A stretch of DNA of 64,000 bases, taken from positions 1-64,000 of the forward strand of contig JACKHN010000013.1 in the NCBI GenBank assembly GCA_020638975.1. Reading direction: 5' to 3'. Position numbers and translations under genes: made by a program. Below are positions 18,310-27,289 of the stretch, in pieces. Position 1 is the first letter of the stretch. Every line of letters starts with the position of its first letter. Under the pieces are notes generated by a model, which was given only the letters and a program-made list of their open reading frames with translations, was not told the origin of the DNA and did not search any database. The DNA is from Planctomycetaceae bacterium (GTDB lineage Bacteria; Planctomycetota; Planctomycetia; Pirellulales; Pirellulaceae).

Positions 18310-19344
18310 ATGCAGCCAAGACCATTGCGCACAACCGTCATTGGAAGCTATCCGTTTCCGGGATGGTTGGAGTTTGCCAGCCAGAACCTGAATTCCTTCG
18401 GCCCAGCTGACATTGCTGAGTTGCAAGAAGACGCCGTGGTTGTGGCAGTTCATGATCAGCTCGCGGCTGGATTGGACGTCATTACCGATGGCGAGCAAAC
18501 TCGCTTCGACTTCAATCTTTCCTTCTACGGCTATCTTGAAGGCATCGAACTCGAATCCCGGACGCCGAGACAGTTTGGGCCACCCGCTCACGATCAACGC
18601 GGCAAGCATCGTATCGCCGAAACGCTTCGTGCGCCGCGTGGACTGGGTGCGGTCGAGGAGTTCAAACGACTGCAGCGACTTGCCCCCTCAGGTCCGACGT
18701 TAAAGGCAAGTGTGCCAGGTCCCTACACGTTAAGCGGAAGGTTGCTGCCAAATGCTGAGTACTCGGACCGCTTTGCCATTACGGAGGCGTTGCTGCCGTT
18801 CGTTCGAGATGAATTGTCTGCGTTGGTTGCCGCAGGATGTATGGAACTCACCGTCGATGAACCGTCGATGAGTTGTTACGCGCACAAAGAGGACCGCCGC
18901 CGGTTTGTCGACATCTTCAATCGGACGGTCGAACCTATCTTCGGCAAGTGCCGATTATCGACGCATCTGTGCTTTGGCAACTACAAGGGGCACGCCGTCG
19001 GATTGCGCCAGTACGCACCCATGTTTCCCGACTTCTTGGATTTCAACGTCGACGAGATCCACGTCGAGATGGCGAGTCGTGAGTACGCGGAACTCGAAGT
19101 CATCGAACAAATCGCCAAGAGACGCGACGTTGCTGTGGGCGTGATCGATGTGAAAAGCTACTACCTTGAAACCGTCGATGATGTTGCGACGCGAGTACGC
19201 CAATGCCTGCAATACGCACCGCCCGAGCGGCTTTCTTTTGCACCTGATTGTGGATTGAGTCAGACAGCTCGCTGGGCTGCTAAGCAGAAACTCGCCAATA
19301 TGGTTGCCGGAGTGCGAAAGGTTCGTGAGGAACTTGGTGTATGA
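18310..19344 (+). CDS. MetE C-terminal-domain-like methyltransferase
   Basis: A 344-residue protein; ATG at 18310 has GAGG nine bases upstream (an in-frame TTG lies at 18295). It is a TIM barrel of the UROD/MetE family: TTVIGSYPFP at the N-terminus, then ITDGEQTRFDF, then SVPGPYTLSGRL, then MELTVDEPSMS, then the zinc-ligand segment STHLCFGNY (His-x-Cys) and FAPDCGLSQTA with a second Cys. It lacks the N-terminal half of classical cobalamin-independent methionine synthase. Stand-alone proteins of this kind transfer or remove methyl groups on thiols, but the substrate is rarely known. Its stop overlaps the next start (ATGA). Confidence 0.85.
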   Translation: MQPRPLRTTVIGSYPFPGWLEFASQNLNSFGPADIAELQEDAVVVAVHDQLAAGLDVITDGEQTRFDFNLSFYGYLEGIELESRTPRQFGPPAHDQRGKHRIAETLRAPRGLGAVEEFKRLQRLAPSGPTLKASVPGPYTLSGRLLPNAEYSDRFAITEALLPFVRDELSALVAAGCMELTVDEPSMSCYAHKEDRRRFVDIFNRTVEPIFGKCRLSTHLCFGNYKGHAVGLRQYAPMFPDFLDFNVDEIHVEMASREYAELEVIEQIAKRRDVAVGVIDVKSYYLETVDDVATRVRQCLQYAPPERLSFAPDCGLSQTARWAAKQKLANMVAGVRKVREELGV

Positions 19345-20207
19345 TTGTGCCGGCGCTATCCCACGACGAGTTGCTCGGCGATATCAGGCAGGCGAACACT
19401 GCTGACGATGGCCTGCGATTGTGGTGGCTGGGGCAGAGTGGATTCTTGGTGCAGTGGAAAAAGAAGCATTTGCTGTTTGACCCGTATCTTTCTGACTCGT
19501 TGACGAAGAAATACGCCACCACCGATAAGCCACATGTCCGAATGACCGAACTCGTCATCGACCCCGCGCGGCTCGACTTCATCGATGTCGTCACGTCCAG
19601 CCACAATCATACGGATCATCTGGACGGCGAGACGCTCGTCTCGTTGCTACAGGTCAATCCAGACGCAAAGCTCGTCGTTCCTGCTGCGAATCTGCAATTT
19701 GCCGCTGAGCGAATCGAGAGCCAGGCTCCCGAAGTTCTAGAAGTTTCGGAAGTCTATCAACGACTAATACCGATCGATGACGGCCACACAATCGAAGCTT
19801 CGAGTTTCAAGATTTCCGCCGTCCCCGCTGCCCACGAAACCATCGAACGCGACGAACAGAACCATTGTCGATTTCTTGGCTATATCGTCGAATTCGGTAA
19901 CTGGACGATCTATCACAGCGGCGACACGATGCGGTACGAAGGCATGGCCAATCGACTACGAAGCTGGAAGATCGACATCGCAATCTTGCCGATCAACGGT
20001 CGAGCACCGGAACGCCGAGTCGCTGGTAACCTTTGGGGACGAGAAGCTGCTCAACTCGGAAAAGACATTTTCGCAGGGATTGTGATCCCCTGTCACTACG
20101 ACATGTTTGAATTCAACACCGCGTCGCCGGATGAATTCGTCGAGGAGTGCAAGCGAATTTCTCAGCCATTCCGAGTTTTGAAGTGCGGCGAGCGGTTCAC
20201 GATCTGA
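19341..20207 (+). CDS. Metallo-beta-lactamase-fold hydrolase, UlaG-like
   Basis: A 288-residue protein whose ATG at 19341 overlaps the previous stop. The metal-binding motif HNHTDH (SSHNHTDHLDGETL) is near residue 92, followed by VPAAHETIERD, YHSGDTMRYEGM and IPCHYDMFEFN. This is the L-ascorbate-6-phosphate lactonase (UlaG) type of the fold, so ring-opening of a sugar lactone is a fair guess, not shown. Last gene of the SDR-SIS-MetE-UlaG operon; it converges on dnaB with 13 bases between the ends. Confidence 0.86.
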   Translation: MIVPALSHDELLGDIRQANTADDGLRLWWLGQSGFLVQWKKKHLLFDPYLSDSLTKKYATTDKPHVRMTELVIDPARLDFIDVVTSSHNHTDHLDGETLVSLLQVNPDAKLVVPAANLQFAAERIESQAPEVLEVSEVYQRLIPIDDGHTIEASSFKISAVPAAHETIERDEQNHCRFLGYIVEFGNWTIYHSGDTMRYEGMANRLRSWKIDIAILPINGRAPERRVAGNLWGREAAQLGKDIFAGIVIPCHYDMFEFNTASPDEFVEECKRISQPFRVLKCGERFTI

Positions 20208-20220
20208 GCAGCAGTCGTCG

Positions 20221-21657
20221 TTAAAAATCGTCCGCCGCCGGCGCGTTGAAATTGTCGAAGACTTGCAGTCGTTCGGGAGCCTTGTCTTCGAATCGCGTGA
20301 AGTCTTTTCGCCAGATTAGCTCGACGTTGCCAACGGGGCCATTACGTTGCTTTGCGATGATGATCTCAGCCTGGCCCGCCACCTCGGCTGCGTCTTCGCC
20401 TCGCCGGTAGTATTCTTCGCGATGGACGAACATTACCACGTCGGCATCCTGCTCGATGGCTCCAGATTCACGTAAGTGGCTGAGCTTTGGAACGTGATCT
20501 TTGCTGTCTTCAGCTTGTCGGTTAAGTTGGGCTAGGCAAAGGACAGGAACCTCTAGCTCGCGGGCGACGCCCTTCAGCCGACGCGCGATCTTCGCGACTT
20601 GCTCCTGCCGCGGATCTTTTTGATTGTCCGGTTCGATCAATTGCAAATAGTCGATCACGATTAAGCCGAGACGACCTTCGCGGCGTTTGATCCGACGAGC
20701 GGCGGCGGATATCTCCGAGACCGTACGTGACGGCGAGTCATCCACGAAAAGTGGAGCTTGGCTGATTTCGGATGCCTGTTGGACGATGCGTTGACGATCT
20801 TCGGCAGAGATCGTCCCATTTCGCAGGCGATGCCCATTTACACGGGCTGCCGAGCAGAGCAATCGATCCGCCAGTTCGATAGATGACATTTCCAAACTAA
20901 CAAACAGCACGGGGGCGAACAGTTTGAGAACCACGTTCTCGGCGATGTTCATAGCAAAGGCGGTCTTTCCCATACTTGGGCGAGCCGCCAGAATCAGTAA
21001 TTCAGAGTTATGCAGCCCCCCCAACAACGCATCGAGATCCGTGAAACCGCTCTCGACGCCGCCCTCGGTATGCTCGCCCTTCATGCGGGCGTCGATACGA
21101 TCCATGGCGTCGTGCAAGATATCTCGAATGCTCGAAACATTGGAGGTGCCGCGACTGTCGAGGATACCGAAAATCTTTTGCTCAGCTTGTCCTAGCAAGT
21201 GTTTAGCTTCGTGATTCTCTTCGTAAGCCTCGCGAAGAATCTCCGTACTCGCGTCGATCAGAGCTCGGTACGTTGCCTTTTCTCGAACGATCGTGGCGTA
21301 GTAAATCGCGTGTGCTGCGTTGGGGACTGCCTTGGCGACGCGGGCGAGGTAGGGCACGCCGCCGATGCGTTCGAGATCACCGGCAAGCTTGAGCTTCTCG
21401 ACGAGCAGCGTTGAGTCGATCTTACGACCTTCGTCATGCATTGCGAGCATGTGCTCGAACAACTTGCGGTGTGCGTCGTCGTAGAAGTCGTCAGGACGCA
21501 ATGTTAACGCGATGTCGTCGCAGGCCTCGGGGCTGAGCATGATGCTGCCCAGTACGCCCATCTCGGCGTCGAGATTGAACGGAGGCTGCCGATCGAGAAT
21601 CTCGGAGGTGACCTTCTTTTCAGGCCGCGGTCCGTCGCCGGGCTGGAATTTAGCCAC
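20221..21657 (-). CDS. dnaB: Replicative DNA helicase DnaB
   Basis: A 478-residue hexameric replicative helicase that unwinds DNA at the fork. The N-terminal domain begins PPFNLDAEMGVLGSIMLSPE. The RecA-like domain has Walker A ARPSMGKTAFAMN, Walker B GLIVIDYLQLI, then LAQLNRQAE and the C-terminal KQRNGPVG-x-VEL motif. Length is normal for the family and no intein is present. It follows rplI on the same strand after a strong hairpin, as in many planctomycete rpsF-ssb-rplI-dnaB clusters. Confidence 0.97.
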   Translation of the reverse strand: MAKFQPGDGPRPEKKVTSEILDRQPPFNLDAEMGVLGSIMLSPEACDDIALTLRPDDFYDDAHRKLFEHMLAMHDEGRKIDSTLLVEKLKLAGDLERIGGVPYLARVAKAVPNAAHAIYYATIVREKATYRALIDASTEILREAYEENHEAKHLLGQAEQKIFGILDSRGTSNVSSIRDILHDAMDRIDARMKGEHTEGGVESGFTDLDALLGGLHNSELLILAARPSMGKTAFAMNIAENVVLKLFAPVLFVSLEMSSIELADRLLCSAARVNGHRLRNGTISAEDRQRIVQQASEISQAPLFVDDSPSRTVSEISAAARRIKRREGRLGLIVIDYLQLIEPDNQKDPRQEQVAKIARRLKGVARELEVPVLCLAQLNRQAEDSKDHVPKLSHLRESGAIEQDADVVMFVHREEYYRRGEDAAEVAGQAEIIIAKQRNGPVGNVELIWRKDFTRFEDKAPERLQVFDNFNAPAADDF

Positions 21658-21765
21658 TGCAATCCTCCTTGGGCATCCATCCGAATATAGGCGCGCACAA
21701 ACCGAGCGTGAGTCAATTACTCACTTAGGATCGGCGGAGCAACTCGCGTCGCAGCTTACAGCTGA

Positions 21766-21787
21766 GGACGGGCCAGGAGACCCGTCC
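21766..21787. terminator. GC hairpin between rplI and dnaB (terminator- or REP-like)
   Basis: GGACGGG (21766-21772) pairs perfectly with CCCGTCC (21781-21787) across an 8-base loop. On the coding (minus) strand it follows rplI by about 10 bases and precedes dnaB. There is no clear U tract, so it may be an attenuating or mRNA-stabilising REP-like hairpin rather than a full terminator. Confidence 0.5.
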
Positions 21788-21796
21788 TACTTGTTG

Positions 21797-22318
21797 TTAG
21801 GCGTCCGCGGCGGTCGGGACGACCCACACCTTCAGATCGGTTTCGATCTCTTGGTGCAGATGTATCTTGACCGTATACAGTCCCAACTCCTTGAGCGGAC
21901 CTTCCAGACGAATCTGGTCCGTCGTGAGATTGAAGTCCGCTTGCTTCAACGAGGCCACGATCTCGGGAGCACCCACGCTGCCGTAGAGATGTCCTTCGTC
22001 GTTTGCGTTGGCTTCGATGGTGATGCTTTGCTTACCCAAAGCGTCAGCGAGCGTTTGCAAGTCCGCCAAACGCGACTTCTCGATAGCTTGCAGCTTGGCC
22101 TTGTGCTTTTCGACCATTCGCTTGTGATGATCGGTCGCCAGCGTTGCCAATCCTTGCGGCAACAAGTAGTTATGCGCGTATCCCGATTTGACTTCAACAA
22201 CATCACCCTGCTTGCCAAGGTGATCAACCGATTGAATCAGTAAGAGCTGAACGCCACCGTGTGGTCCACGGGGCAAACGCTTCAAACGGGGTTTCTTAGG
22301 GGCAGCTGTCTTGGACAT
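21797..22318 (-). CDS. rplI: 50S ribosomal protein L9
   Basis: A 173-residue L9. A lineage-specific basic N-terminal extension of about 23 residues (KTAAPKKPRLKRLPRGP) precedes the conserved L9 N-domain VQLLLIQSVDHLGKQGDVV and NYLLPQGLATLA. The central helix and the C-terminal domain (EGHLYGSVGAPEIV) follow. It binds 23S rRNA at the base of the L1 stalk. It lies 44 bases downstream of ssb. The usual rpsR (S18) of bacterial rpsF operons is absent between ssb and rplI. Confidence 0.95.
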   Translation of the reverse strand: MSKTAAPKKPRLKRLPRGPHGGVQLLLIQSVDHLGKQGDVVEVKSGYAHNYLLPQGLATLATDHHKRMVEKHKAKLQAIEKSRLADLQTLADALGKQSITIEANANDEGHLYGSVGAPEIVASLKQADFNLTTDQIRLEGPLKELGLYTVKIHLHQEIETDLKVWVVPTAADA

Positions 22319-22362
22319 GTATCAACTCACGCTTTGGAAATGTTTGCTGTACTGTATTCAAT

Positions 22363-22812
22363 TCAAAATGGGATATCGTCTTGGGGTGGTTCTGAGCCAC
22401 CGCCCGAATTGGCACTTGCAGTTGCCGATTCGCTGTATTCTGATTCGTTGTATCCACCGCCACCGCCGCCACGAGGCCGCTCGCCGCGTGGGCCAATCAA
22501 TTGCATTCGTTCGCCGACGACACGCAACTTGGATCGCTTCTGGCCATCGGCTTCCCAGGTATCGTATTTGAGCCGCCCTTCGATAAACACAGGAGCACCT
22601 TTGCTGAGATACTCGCTTGCGATCTCGGCCGTGCGTCCCCAAAGCGTGACGTCGACGAAGACAGGTTCGTCGACCCACTCCCCGGATTGCGTCTTTCGTC
22701 GGTCGTTCATGGCCAGCCCGAGTTCCGTTACCGCCGTACCGCTTTGCAGATACTTCAGCTCGATGTCTCGAGTGACGTTTCCCATCAATACTACGCGATT
22801 GAAACTGGCCAT
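22363..22812 (-). CDS. ssb: Single-stranded DNA-binding protein
   Basis: A 149-residue SSB. The OB fold starts MASFNRVVLMGNVTRDIEL and includes WVDEPVFVDVTLWGRTAE and KGAPVFIEGRLKYDTWE. A Gly-rich linker (RPRGGGGGG) leads to the acidic tip PPQDDIPF, the conserved tail that recruits repair and replication proteins. It sits between rpsF and rplI in the same direction. Confidence 0.96.
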   Translation of the reverse strand: MASFNRVVLMGNVTRDIELKYLQSGTAVTELGLAMNDRRKTQSGEWVDEPVFVDVTLWGRTAEIASEYLSKGAPVFIEGRLKYDTWEADGQKRSKLRVVGERMQLIGPRGERPRGGGGGGYNESEYSESATASANSGGGSEPPQDDIPF

Positions 22813-22918
22813 GACGAGGCTCCTTAATTGCGTTGCGTGAGGTCAAAAGCTGCTCGCGATCAGGGTAACAAACCGACCCTGGCGGAGCAACAATTACGTC
22901 GCAACACAAGCCGATTTA

Positions 22919-23377
22919 CTAGCCTTCCGCGACGGCTTCCGCGGTTTCGTCCGAAGTTTCATCACTCGAGTCGTCTGAGTCATCGTCGGCATCGTCGACG
23001 TTACTCGCAGGTGCCGTCACCTTGCCAAGTGCGTGATCGACAAGCGTGTCGACGAGTCGTTCATCGACCTTCAAAGTCAGGTTTCGCAAGACGTTGTCGT
23101 TCAGCTGACAAGCCCGATTGAATTCACTCAGCCGCGTACTTTCGAGTCGGAAGTATGTGAGCCAATAAGTGCCTTTGCGATGCCCGTTGATTGGGTAGGC
23201 CAGTCGTTGTTCATTCCACAAGCGATTCGCCAAAACCTCGCCCTTGAGGCCCTCGATCATCTCAGGAATCGCACCCGAAACCCCACCGGGATCGCGGGCA
23301 TACCGATTCGAATCCAAAATAAACAGACATTCGTAAACGTTTTGTGCCAAAGCTTCGCTCCTATCACCACTAAGCAT
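22919..23377 (-). CDS. rpsF: 30S ribosomal protein S6
   Basis: A 152-residue S6. The core (NVYECLFILDSNRYARDPGG, then RLAYPINGHRKGTYWLTYF) matches the family. A strongly acidic, Asp/Ser-rich C-terminal extension (about residues 125-152) follows the core; such tails occur in planctomycete and E. coli-type S6. It binds 16S rRNA, normally with S18. It heads the rpsF-ssb-rplI-dnaB run. Confidence 0.94.
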   Translation of the reverse strand: MLSGDRSEALAQNVYECLFILDSNRYARDPGGVSGAIPEMIEGLKGEVLANRLWNEQRLAYPINGHRKGTYWLTYFRLESTRLSEFNRACQLNDNVLRNLTLKVDERLVDTLVDHALGKVTAPASNVDDADDDSDDSSDETSDETAEAVAEG

Positions 23378-23476
23378 GCGCTTAGAAAGGATTGCGTGTA
23401 ATCCGGCCTAGCAATCGATGCCAGCCAGTCGTTACCAGTTACCGCAATCAAACGATGTACTGATCCAAACCAAAAT

Positions 23477-24040
23477 TCACCCGGCGTTGTATTGATTCAT
23501 GCAGCTTTCAATCCCGTCCTTCACCCAGCACTCGACAGCGTCGGCAGCGCGGGAGACTGCGATTTCCATTTCTGCACGGTCGTCTGTTGTAAACTTACTC
23601 AACACGAAGTCCGCTGCATCCCAACCGGGTGGCGGAGTGCCGATCCCAATTCGCAGACGCGGAAACTCTTCGCTTCCTAAACATCGGATTATGTCCCGCA
23701 GACCATTCTGTCCACCAGACGAACCCTTCGTTCGTATTCTCAACTTTCCGAGCGGCAAACTCAAGTCGTCACACACGATCAACAGGTCCGCCAGCTCAAG
23801 TTTATAAAAGTCTCGCGACGCCAGCACGCTGGAGCCGCTTCGATTCATGTAGGTGTGAGGACAAAGTAGCAGGAGCTTCTCGAACCCAACCGCACCTTCA
23901 ACTACTTCGCCTTGAAACTTTGACCGAGGTGTCGATTGACCGAATCGTTCTGCCAACTTCGTAGCAACCTGAAAGCCGACGTTGTGTCGAGTCTCCTCGT
24001 ACTTGCGACCGGGGTTCCCGAGTCCGACGACCAACTTCAT
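23477..24040 (-). CDS. pth: Peptidyl-tRNA hydrolase
   Basis: A 187-residue enzyme that recycles stalled peptidyl-tRNA. The start at 24040 (MKLVVGLGNPGRKYEETRHN) has GGGTGG upstream; five more residues are possible from 24055. Catalytic and binding motifs visible are the HNVGF His, the PHTYMNRSGSSV Asn, the LPLGKLRIRTKGSSGGQNGL stretch and DFVLSKF. It lies 45 bases downstream of rplY. Confidence 0.95.
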   Translation of the reverse strand: MKLVVGLGNPGRKYEETRHNVGFQVATKLAERFGQSTPRSKFQGEVVEGAVGFEKLLLLCPHTYMNRSGSSVLASRDFYKLELADLLIVCDDLSLPLGKLRIRTKGSSGGQNGLRDIIRCLGSEEFPRLRIGIGTPPPGWDAADFVLSKFTTDDRAEMEIAVSRAADAVECWVKDGIESCMNQYNAG

Positions 24041-24085
24041 GTCGTTACCACCCATTCAGCCGAAAGCCAACGTTTGACCCGCGGC

Positions 24086-24721
24086 CTAAGCGTCCTTTTC
24101 GTCCTCCTCATCATCCGGTCGACCACCGATAACCTCTGGCTCACTACCATCGGCACCTGGCACTTCGCCCTCTTCGGGCTGTTCAACAGGCTCGATCACG
24201 TGAACGATGACTGCATCTGCGTCGCTCAGCAAGACGGCCCCCTTCGGAAGCTCGAGTTCCGAGGCAACGACCGACTGGCCAAGATGCAACTCGTTTATGG
24301 ACACGACGATCTTGTCGGGCAAAGCATTGACCGCACACTCGATTTCAATTTCGTGAGTCACATGCTCGACAACGCCGCCTTCTCGCAGTCCAGGAGATTC
24401 GCCGCGCAGCTCGACCTGCACCGTGACCTCAACCTTTTCGTCCGCGGAGACGCGAGTCAAATCCAGGTGGATGACGGTCGAACCCAGTGCATCCCATTGC
24501 ACGTCGCGAATCAGAGCGCTGTCGGTAACCGCGCCACGGATATCAACGACCTTCGCTCCGTGGCGAATCACCCCATTCACTTCGGTTGCCGCGATCGACA
24601 AATTTACGTTCTTTTCGCCGTGTCCGTACAAAATCGCAGGAACCTGGCCGGCCCAACGAAGCCGTCGTGTGTGGTTGGTTCCGAGTTGTTCTCGAACCGA
24701 TACATTCAGTGTGTCAGCCAT
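24086..24721 (-). CDS. rplY: 50S ribosomal protein L25 (CTC/TL5 type)
   Basis: A 211-residue general-stress-type L25. The N-terminal 5S-rRNA-binding domain (LGTNHTRRLRWAGQVPAILYG) is followed by the beta-rich C-terminal domain (GVVEHVTHEIEIECA) and a short acidic tail (about 180-211, PDDEEDEKDA). It stabilises 5S rRNA in the large subunit. It is upstream of pth, as in many bacterial genomes. The 220-base gap to groES on its 5' side should hold a promoter. Confidence 0.92.
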   Translation of the reverse strand: MADTLNVSVREQLGTNHTRRLRWAGQVPAILYGHGEKNVNLSIAATEVNGVIRHGAKVVDIRGAVTDSALIRDVQWDALGSTVIHLDLTRVSADEKVEVTVQVELRGESPGLREGGVVEHVTHEIEIECAVNALPDKIVVSINELHLGQSVVASELELPKGAVLLSDADAVIVHVIEPVEQPEEGEVPGADGSEPEVIGGRPDDEEDEKDA

Positions 24722-24942
24722 TCGCCAAAGCCTTGATCGCTACGCTGGAGTGGTGTAGAAACCCGCTATTCTGGCAAATCTGAGCAGTGTTTCAAGCCCA
24801 ACTAGCCAATCTTCGACGCATTTGCAAAGCGGCTTGATTTCGTGAGCTCTCGCGAGATCTTGTAGATTGTCTCCCCGAGGATAAACTTTGTTCCAATTCC
24901 CAGCATTTTTTGAACCTTCCCTTCCCTGACCGGCGGTACCCG

Positions 24943-25266
24943 ATGGCGAAAGCCCGTCCCAAAGTATTTGAGTATGTCGAGCCGATTGGTGCCCGTGTTT
25001 TGGTCCGCAAGGACGAACCCAAACGGGAAACCAAGGGAGGAATCGCGCTTCCTGACGCAGCGGAGATCCCGACGATCACCGGGCGGATCGTCACTATTTC
25101 GGCGGTGGTCGAGAACGATCCGGATATGCCTCTGCGGCAGTACGACCGAATCCTGTTCCACCCCAAGAACGCCATTCCAGTCGATTTTGAGCCGGACAAT
25201 CAACTCTTTGTCGTTCCCGTGGAAGACGTGGTCGCGGTGTTTCGCAGGGAACAAAGGGAAGAGTGA
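24943..25266 (+). CDS. GroES-like co-chaperonin
   Basis: A 107-residue protein from ATG at 24943 (an earlier start at 24910 has no better support). The family pattern is clear: YVEPIGARVLVRKDEPKRET at the N-terminus, then KGGIALPDAAEIPTITGRIV, then PLRQYDRILFHP, ending in LFVVPVEDVVAVF. Co-chaperonins cap the GroEL ring. No groEL gene is adjacent, and the gene sits on the opposite strand inside a ribosomal/nucleotide block, so it may be a paralogue with its own regulation. The mobile loop around residues 27-37 is present but divergent. Confidence 0.82.
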   Translation: MAKARPKVFEYVEPIGARVLVRKDEPKRETKGGIALPDAAEIPTITGRIVTISAVVENDPDMPLRQYDRILFHPKNAIPVDFEPDNQLFVVPVEDVVAVFRREQREE

Positions 25267-25284
25267 CCTGTCGCCGAACGATGC

Positions 25285-26232
25285 TTAATCGTCAAAAATC
25301 CCGCTGATCGATTGATCGTGGTGTGTTCGCTTAATGGCCTCCGCCAAGAGCGGGGCCACGGTCTGAACTTTGATTTTCGATGACTGCTGGTCTGCCGCAA
25401 GCGGAATACTGTCTGTAATGACAATGCTATCGATTGGAGCCCGTTCGAGGTTTTGACGGGCGGGTCCGCAAAGCACGCCGTGTGTGACCGCGACGTGGAT
25501 TTCTCTGGCGCCTTCGCCTTTGACCAGTGCTGCGGCTCCACAGATCGAGCCTGCGGTACTAATCATGTCGTCGAACAACAGGGCAACACGACCTGCCACA
25601 GGACCGCCGATAATATTTTCCTGCTTCGTTCGCAGCGCGTCCGAGCGGCGTTTGTCAACGATCGCGAGCTTGCCGCCTAGTCGTTTCATATGACCGATGG
25701 CTCGTTTGATGCTGCCTTCATCCGGACTCACGACAACGATGTCGTCTTCCGTCAGTCCCATCTCCAGAAAGTGTTTGTTTAGCACGGGGCCAGCGTATAA
25801 ATGATCGACCGGGACGTCAAAGAAGCCTTGGATCTGAGCAGCATGAAGGTCCATCGTCAGGACACGGTCCGCACCAGCCCGCGTAATCAGATTTGCGACG
25901 AGCTTGGCGGTGATGGGCGTGCGACCTTCGTCCTTTCGATCCTGTCTGGCATAGCCAAAGTACGGCATGACCGCAGTGATACGAGCCGCGCTAGCTCGTT
26001 TGCAACTGTCGATCATGATCAACAGTTCCATTAGATTGTCGTTAACTGGCGGCGAAGTCGGCTGGACAAGAAAGACGTCACGACCGCGCACATCTTCTTC
26101 GATCTTGCAGTAGTTCTCGCTGTCCGGAAACTTCCCCAGCGTGATTTCGCCCAGCGGCAGGTGCAACGAATCGCAAATGTCTTGTGCCAGCTGAGGATTA
26201 GCTTGACCGCTGAAGATCTTCAGTTCACGCAT
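25285..26232 (-). CDS. prs: Ribose-phosphate pyrophosphokinase
   Basis: A 315-residue enzyme making PRPP from ribose 5-phosphate and ATP. Seen are the N-terminal KIFSGQANPQLAQDIC, the RQDRKDEGRTPITAKLVANL segment, the signature DLHAAQIQGFFDVPVDHL, VVSPDEGSIKRA and the PRPP loop DDMISTAGSICGAA. Length is normal. It lies 15 bases downstream of the glmU-like gene and is probably co-transcribed with it. Confidence 0.96.
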   Translation of the reverse strand: MRELKIFSGQANPQLAQDICDSLHLPLGEITLGKFPDSENYCKIEEDVRGRDVFLVQPTSPPVNDNLMELLIMIDSCKRASAARITAVMPYFGYARQDRKDEGRTPITAKLVANLITRAGADRVLTMDLHAAQIQGFFDVPVDHLYAGPVLNKHFLEMGLTEDDIVVVSPDEGSIKRAIGHMKRLGGKLAIVDKRRSDALRTKQENIIGGPVAGRVALLFDDMISTAGSICGAAALVKGEGAREIHVAVTHGVLCGPARQNLERAPIDSIVITDSIPLAADQQSSKIKVQTVAPLLAEAIKRTHHDQSISGIFDD

Positions 26233-26247
26233 TAATAGCCCAATTGT

Positions 26248-26988
26248 CTAGGATTGCAGCTTCCGCATTTCGTCTTCTACGATTCTCAGATCATCGAGCG
26301 TGTTCACGCTCAGTGATTCGCATGGTTCAAGTACAGCCAACGCTCGGACTTCCTTGCCTTGCCGCTTCAGAATACCGGGGCAGTCCGTTAAGTAATACTC
26401 CCTCTGTCGATTGTCGTCGGTAAGCTGATCCAACGCGTTAAGCAATTCCACCGTGTCGAACACATAGGTGCTCATGTTGACTTCGGTGATTGCACGCTGC
26501 GCGTCCGTTGCGTCTTTTTCTTCGACAATGCCTTCAAAATCGCCATTCGCGTCGCGAACGATGCGTCCCAATCCAGTGGGATCTTCCTTGTGTAGCGTTC
26601 CGAGTAAGCACGCGGGTTGGCTCGCGGAAAAATCGGTCAAAAGTTTTTCCACCGAGGACTGCTGGATAAGCGGCGAGTCGCCGGTCACGATCAAGACGGG
26701 CCCGGTTTGTCCCTGGAGCGCGTCGCGGCACATCATCACGGCGTGCCCCGTACCGAGTTGCTCGGTTTGCTCGGCAAAGATCACATTGGGGCGATCGGCA
26801 AGCGTTTGTCGAACCAGATCAGCTCGGTAGCCGACGACCACGATAATCCGCTCGATACCGGCTCGTTCCAGCACATCGACGACGTAACTGATCATCGGTC
26901 GACCGCACGCTTCAAAGAGCACTTTTGGCAAGTCGGACTTCATCCGAGTCCCCTTGCCACCTGCAAGCACGATGGCCTGTTTGGTCAT
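26248..26988 (-). CDS. GlmU-like nucleotidyltransferase, pyrophosphorylase domain only
   Basis: A 246-residue NTP-transferase. AIVLAGGKGTRMKSDLPKVL is the nucleotide-binding signature, followed by QLGTGHAVMMC, VTGDSPLIQ, GLGRIVRDANG and VNMSTYVFDT. This is the uridylyltransferase half of GlmU; the left-handed beta-helix acetyltransferase domain is missing, so UDP-GlcNAc synthesis would need a separate acetyltransferase. Stand-alone forms of this kind are common in planctomycetes, where they precede prs. Probably first gene of the prs transcript. Confidence 0.9.
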   Translation of the reverse strand: MTKQAIVLAGGKGTRMKSDLPKVLFEACGRPMISYVVDVLERAGIERIIVVVGYRADLVRQTLADRPNVIFAEQTEQLGTGHAVMMCRDALQGQTGPVLIVTGDSPLIQQSSVEKLLTDFSASQPACLLGTLHKEDPTGLGRIVRDANGDFEGIVEEKDATDAQRAITEVNMSTYVFDTVELLNALDQLTDDNRQREYYLTDCPGILKRQGKEVRALAVLEPCESLSVNTLDDLRIVEDEMRKLQS

Positions 26989-27114
26989 TGATTCGTCCCA
27001 TTTTTCGTGACCGTGAGAACGCGAGAGGCCCCCATCTTGCCACGAAGAAATCGGCAGGGCCAGGGGGGACGTGTCGGCAGCGCGGCCTCAGCCTTAGCAC
27101 CGCCCAAACAATAA

Positions 27115-27147
27115 GTGGGATAGGCTTCCAGCCAATTCTGTTCGGCA
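27115..27147 (+). repeat. Left arm of a 33-bp perfect inverted repeat around the IS4 transposase
   Basis: Starts GTGGGATAGGCTTCCAGCC and ends TGTTCGGCA. It is the exact inverse complement of 28583-28615. Weaker symmetry extends outward: CCAAACAAT at 27104-27112 mirrors ATTGTTTGG at 28634-28642. Confidence 0.85.
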
Positions 27148-27289
27148 CGTGGTTTGCCGGAGTCATCCTACCTGTCGCGGGATGCTGTGTCATGTGCTTC
27201 GTCGAGTGATGGTTGGCGGCAGGGTGTGGCGAGCGGTTAGGGAGTGCGCAGCGTGAACCGCCGCGATGCCCGGGACAACGCGGTGGCGA

